Assembly (NCBI RefSeq): GCF_014202995.1
Contig: NZ_JACHIA010000006.1
Span: 248,001-312,000 of the forward strand
Direction: 5' to 3'
Length of the DNA: 64,000 nucleotides
Origin: Longimicrobium terrae
GTDB taxonomy: Bacteria > Gemmatimonadota > Gemmatimonadetes > Longimicrobiales > Longimicrobiaceae
Numbering within the stretch: the first letter of the stretch is position 1; each line of letters starts with the position of its first letter. The translations under genes and the position numbers were made by a program. The notes under the pieces are model-generated. The model saw only the letters and a list, made by a program, of their open reading frames with translations, was not told where the DNA came from and did not search any database. This document shows positions 61,160 through 64,000 of this stretch, piece by piece.

Positions 61160-62353
61160 TCAGGGCTTGGCTTCCAGCGCCTGAAGCCGGGCCTCGAGCG
61201 CGTCCGAACGCAGCTTGGCGGCCTGCAGCTGCGCCGCCTGCTCGGCCACCTGCGCCTGGAGCGTGTTCACCTGCGCGGTGCGCATCTCCACTTCCTCACG
61301 CAGGCGCGACGTGCGCGCCTCCAGCGCCTTGGCCGCGGCGATGTTCACGCCGTCGATGTCACCCATGCCGATCGTCGTCTCGCCGATGCCCAGACCGAAC
61401 GCGCGATAGAAGTCCTCCGCCACCGGCCCCAGGTGCCGCACCTGCGCATCCGCCCCGATCATGCTCCAGGTGGTGATGGGCATGGCGCGAATGCGCGACA
61501 GCACATACTCGCCGTCCACGTTCAGGTAGTTCTCCTTGAGCGTGCGGCTGGATGCGCAGGTCCACGACGGCACGGCGACGGTAAGGTCGCAGCCCACGTT
61601 GCCGCCGGCACCTGGCGTGTTGCCGTTGGCCGCCGTGCTTACGCGCAGGCGGATGCCGCCGTTGTAGCGGATGCGGAACTCGTTGTCCGCCTGGTTGCGC
61701 ACGGAGTCGGTCGTCGACTCGTCACCCATCACCATGGTGCCGGTGTGGGTGTTGTTGCTGGCCCGGTACCCCAGCGCCACCGAGTAGTCGTTGTTGGCGG
61801 TCGTCCGGTAGCCGAGAGCCACGGAACCCTGCCCGCCCGCGCGCACCGTGTAGCCGATCGCGGTGCAGGCAAAGCCCGAGCACACGTTGCTTGCGCCGGC
61901 ACTGAAGCCGGCCGTGCCGCTCACCGTTACGCCGCTGCCGAAGCCCACGCCCACGGTGGACGACACGTTCACCTGGTCGCCGAAAGAAAAGGCGCCGTAG
62001 CCGCTGGCCGTGACCTGGTTGCCGCCCGCGAAGGTGAAGTCGTCCAGGTTGCTGTCGTCCCAGTTGGTCTGCCCGATGGGTACACGCCCGAAGCGCAGCG
62101 AGCCGCGGCAGGGCAGCCACATGAAGCGCGTGCCCGCGCCCGTCGCGGGAAGCTGGGCCGCGCACCCCGTGGTGTTGCCCACGTCGCGCACGAAGCCGAA
62201 CGCCACGAAGGTGCCGCTGCTGTCCACGCGGAAGCGGTCACTCAGCGTGCCGCCGGACTCCAGCCGCAGCAGGACGGGGGACTGCGCCGACGCCGCGGCG
62301 CCGGAGGCGAGCACGCCGGCCGTGGCGGCCAGCAGAAGGGAACGGAGTTTCAT
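61160..62353 (-). CDS. Surface protein with head repeats and S74 chaperone domain
   Basis: A 397-residue exported protein. Residues 1-24 are a signal peptide (LLLAATAGVLASGAAASAQ). The middle (about 95-215) has YadA-head-like repeats rich in Gly and Ala (GYGAFSFGDQVNVSS, VALGYRTTANNDYSVALGYRAS). Residues 270-345 fit the intramolecular chaperone of endosialidase/tail fibre (peptidase S74): SSRTLKENYLNVDGEYVLSRIRAMPITTW and HLGPVAEDFYRAFGLG. A C-terminal coiled coil (EARTSRLREEVEMRTAQVNTLQAQVAEQ) completes a trimer. It follows the lipoprotein gene by 32 bp. It is probably a trimeric surface fibre or adhesin; S74 autocleavage is possible. Confidence 0.8.
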   Translation of the reverse strand: MKLRSLLLAATAGVLASGAAASAQSPVLLRLESGGTLSDRFRVDSSGTFVAFGFVRDVGNTTGCAAQLPATGAGTRFMWLPCRGSLRFGRVPIGQTNWDDSNLDDFTFAGGNQVTASGYGAFSFGDQVNVSSTVGVGFGSGVTVSGTAGFSAGASNVCSGFACTAIGYTVRAGGQGSVALGYRTTANNDYSVALGYRASNNTHTGTMVMGDESTTDSVRNQADNEFRIRYNGGIRLRVSTAANGNTPGAGGNVGCDLTVAVPSWTCASSRTLKENYLNVDGEYVLSRIRAMPITTWSMIGADAQVRHLGPVAEDFYRAFGLGIGETTIGMGDIDGVNIAAAKALEARTSRLREEVEMRTAQVNTLQAQVAEQAAQLQAAKLRSDALEARLQALEAKP

Positions 62354-62385
62354 GACACGGGTCCGGGGCTGAAGAAAGGGAAACG

Positions 62386-63690
62386 TCACTGGTTCACGAT
62401 GCGAAGCTGGTATCCACGCCCGCGCAGCTCTCCCGCGCGGATGGTCTGCGGAGCGCCGTTCACGCGCAGGTCGCCGCTCAGGCCGTACGTTCCCGTGACG
62501 AGGGTGACCGGAACCACGCCCTGCACGGTGCCGCCGGTGCCGGCCAGCGCAAGCACGCCGGCTCCGCCGCCCAGCACGCCTCCGGTGGTGCCCGTGAACA
62601 GGTCGGCGTTCACCGTCAGCGTCTGCGCGCCCAGAGTCAGGGTCGCCGCGTCGGCCACCTGCACCCCGGCGATGGTCACCGGCGTGCTCAGGGCGGGCAT
62701 GTTGGCCGCAGACGCGGGAATGCTCACCGAGTCCACCGTGGCGGGGGTCAACCCCTCGGCCCAGTTGCCGTCCACGGACCAGTCGGTGGAAACCGCGCCC
62801 GTCCACAGGCGCGTAATTCCCGTCACGTCCACGCGCACACCGCCGGGGAGCGATCCGGAGGTGGCGGTCACCTGGCAGGTGCTCGCGCGCCGCCCGGTCA
62901 CCACGCCCGCGGCGTCCACGGTGGCGCAGGCGGGGTCGCTGGTGCCAAAGGTCACCGGCGCGCCGGCCATCACCCGTCCCACCTTGTCCTTGACCACCGC
63001 CACCGTGGCGCGCGGCACGCCGGGGCGCAGGTCGCCGCCGTCCGCGCCGGGAAGCAGGCCGTCCAGCGTCACGTATCCGTCCGGCCACTGCACCGGGGCG
63101 GAGACGTACAGCTTGAAGATGAAGGTCTGCACCGTCGGCGGGACGATGAAGCTCCACGTGTCCGTGGCCGACGTCTCGTTCTGGTCCAGGATCTGGGGAA
63201 CGTTGTAGAACGGCTGCGCGGGGGCCGTGAACTCGCCGAACCCGTCGGGGATCACCGCGACGCTTCCGGTTCCGCCGGTGACCGTGGGCGACACGTGAAA
63301 GAAGACGCGGATGTTGGACACCGTGGTGCCGTCCACCGTCCCCATCGGCTGCTCGATCAGGTTGCGCAGGGTGACGTTGAAGGTCAGCTGCCCGGTGCCG
63401 CTGTTGTAGGCCAGGTTGCTGCTGGCCAGCGTGACGAACGTGTTCTGCCCGCCCACGATGATGTCGCCCGCCGCGCCGCCGGTCTCCGGCGCCTCGGGGC
63501 CGCAGGTGATGGTGCCTGCGGTCATGCTGGCCCGGCAGTCCAGCGCCACCCGCAGCGGAACCCCGCCTTCGCCGCCGCCTTCGGTGCCCGGCGTGGGGGT
63601 GAGCGGATTCTGGGAATGGTCCGTGCACCCCGCGGCGGTCATGCACAGCAGGGCGGCGATGCACGCCCCAAGGCGGCTTCTTGTTGTCAT
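62386..63690 (-). CDS. Lipoprotein with Ig-like (Big) domain and beta-rich C-terminus
   Basis: A 434-residue lipoprotein. The signal ends in the lipobox TAAGC (residue 22). A beta-rich part (about 70-220: TFNVTLRNLIEQPMGTVDGTTVSNIRVFFHVSP) is followed by a bacterial Ig-like segment (about 230-290: ATVAVVKDKVGRVMAGAPVTFGTSDPACATVDAAGVVTGRRAS) and a repeat-type tail (WSVDGNWAEGLTPATVDSVSIPASA, LTLGAQTLTVNADLF) like the filamentous-adhesin or autotransporter passenger repeats. It is co-transcribed with the S74 protein. It may anchor or present that fibre on the cell surface; this is inference. ATG 63690 gives the lipoprotein signal. Confidence 0.78.
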   Translation of the reverse strand: MTTRSRLGACIAALLCMTAAGCTDHSQNPLTPTPGTEGGGEGGVPLRVALDCRASMTAGTITCGPEAPETGGAAGDIIVGGQNTFVTLASSNLAYNSGTGQLTFNVTLRNLIEQPMGTVDGTTVSNIRVFFHVSPTVTGGTGSVAVIPDGFGEFTAPAQPFYNVPQILDQNETSATDTWSFIVPPTVQTFIFKLYVSAPVQWPDGYVTLDGLLPGADGGDLRPGVPRATVAVVKDKVGRVMAGAPVTFGTSDPACATVDAAGVVTGRRASTCQVTATSGSLPGGVRVDVTGITRLWTGAVSTDWSVDGNWAEGLTPATVDSVSIPASAANMPALSTPVTIAGVQVADAATLTLGAQTLTVNADLFTGTTGGVLGGGAGVLALAGTGGTVQGVVPVTLVTGTYGLSGDLRVNGAPQTIRAGELRGRGYQLRIVNQ

Positions 63691-63898
63691 CAGGTCGGGC
63701 GGAATGCGTGGACCCGGCAGGAAACCGGGGCCGGCGGCGCGGAGTGCGCCGCCACCGGCGGAAGGACGCGCCAGAAAACCGGCGCCGACAAGCCCCACCC
63801 GCTGCCCGTGTAGCAGAAGCAGGGTCTGGAGGGAAGCAAGATACTGCTACGCAAACATTCCACAAGCTTTTTCTTTTCCCCCATCCATCGCGGCTCCC

Positions 63899-64000
63899 AT
63901 GCTCCTGCGCAGCACCGAACGCGGATTGTACTGCGAGGCGGGTGACTTCTACATCGACCCGTGGCTCCCGGTGGACCGGGCGGTCATCACCCACGCGCAT
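63899..64000 (+). CDS. Ligase-associated DNA exonuclease, 5' fragment
   Basis: Only the first 34 codons lie in the window. LLRSTERGLYCEAGDFYIDP and the metal motif start AVITHAH match the N-terminus of the MBL-fold exonuclease found next to ATP-dependent DNA ligases, a beta-CASP metallo-beta-lactamase relative; the next residues should complete the HxHxDH site. The gene starts at ATG 63899 and runs off the right edge. A DNA ligase gene probably follows outside the window. Confidence 0.7.
   Translation, partial: MLLRSTERGLYCEAGDFYIDPWLPVDRAVITHAH

Overview
The window is very GC-rich DNA from one bacterial chromosome. The style is that of a free-living Gram-negative: outer-membrane barrels, lipoproteins, an NtrC-type sigma-54 activator, short ATGA/GTGA gene overlaps, and many dispersed palindromic repeats between genes. 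My best guess is Gemmatimonadota, close to Longimicrobium. That rests on gene content (pinensin-like lanthipeptide genes, a DUF4390 protein, the repeat style), not on a marker gene. I see no rRNA, tRNA, transposase, integrase or CRISPR array.

Layout. 1-5 kb: lytic transglycosylase, large hybrid-sensor histidine kinase, L,D-transpeptidase. 5-12.4 kb (minus): a defence block, hsdR-hsdM-hsdS followed by an Mrr-like endonuclease. 12.5-18.6 kb: thiamine genes (thiS-thiG-thiE, thiO) with an SDR/HxlR divergent pair, then a PP2C phosphatase and FHA protein. 19.5-25.6 kb: Ca2+/H+ antiporter, ispG, outer-membrane protein, M20 peptidase, methyltransferase. 25.6-32 kb: NtrB-like kinase and NtrC-like regulator separated by 1 kb of repeats, then a bactofilin-like/beta-barrel protein with a DUF4390 partner. 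32-41.6 kb: mqsRA toxin-antitoxin, gcvP, metallophosphoesterase, secreted hydrolase, small Cys-rich protein, SnoaL-like protein, XRE regulator.

42.8-53.6 kb (minus) is the most interesting part: a complete class I lanthipeptide locus with a split dehydratase. The order is glutamylation protein LanB1, elimination protein LanB2, cyclase LanC with an unusual C-terminal extension, a 53-residue four-cysteine precursor LanA, ABC exporter LanT, HlyD-like adaptor and a cytoplasmic subtilisin-like protease. A perfect 14-bp hairpin follows lanA, and a U-tailed terminator ends the locus. Dispersed palindromic elements lie about 1 kb beyond each end. LanB1 and LanB2 would dehydrate Ser/Thr of the core, LanC would form (methyl)lanthionine rings, the protease would remove the leader, and LanT with HlyD would export the product. 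The layout resembles the pinensin clusters known from Bacteroidota.

54-64 kb: an Uup-type ABC-F ATPase, an McrBC modification-dependent restriction system, a decayed lipoprotein gene, a small zinc-ribbon membrane protein, an Ig-like lipoprotein next to an S74-type surface protein, and the start of a ligase-associated exonuclease gene cut by the window edge.

Four groups of interspersed palindromic repeats (called A to D here) plus 28-bp, 18-bp, 14-bp and 7-bp tandem arrays fill nearly all the larger intergenic gaps.
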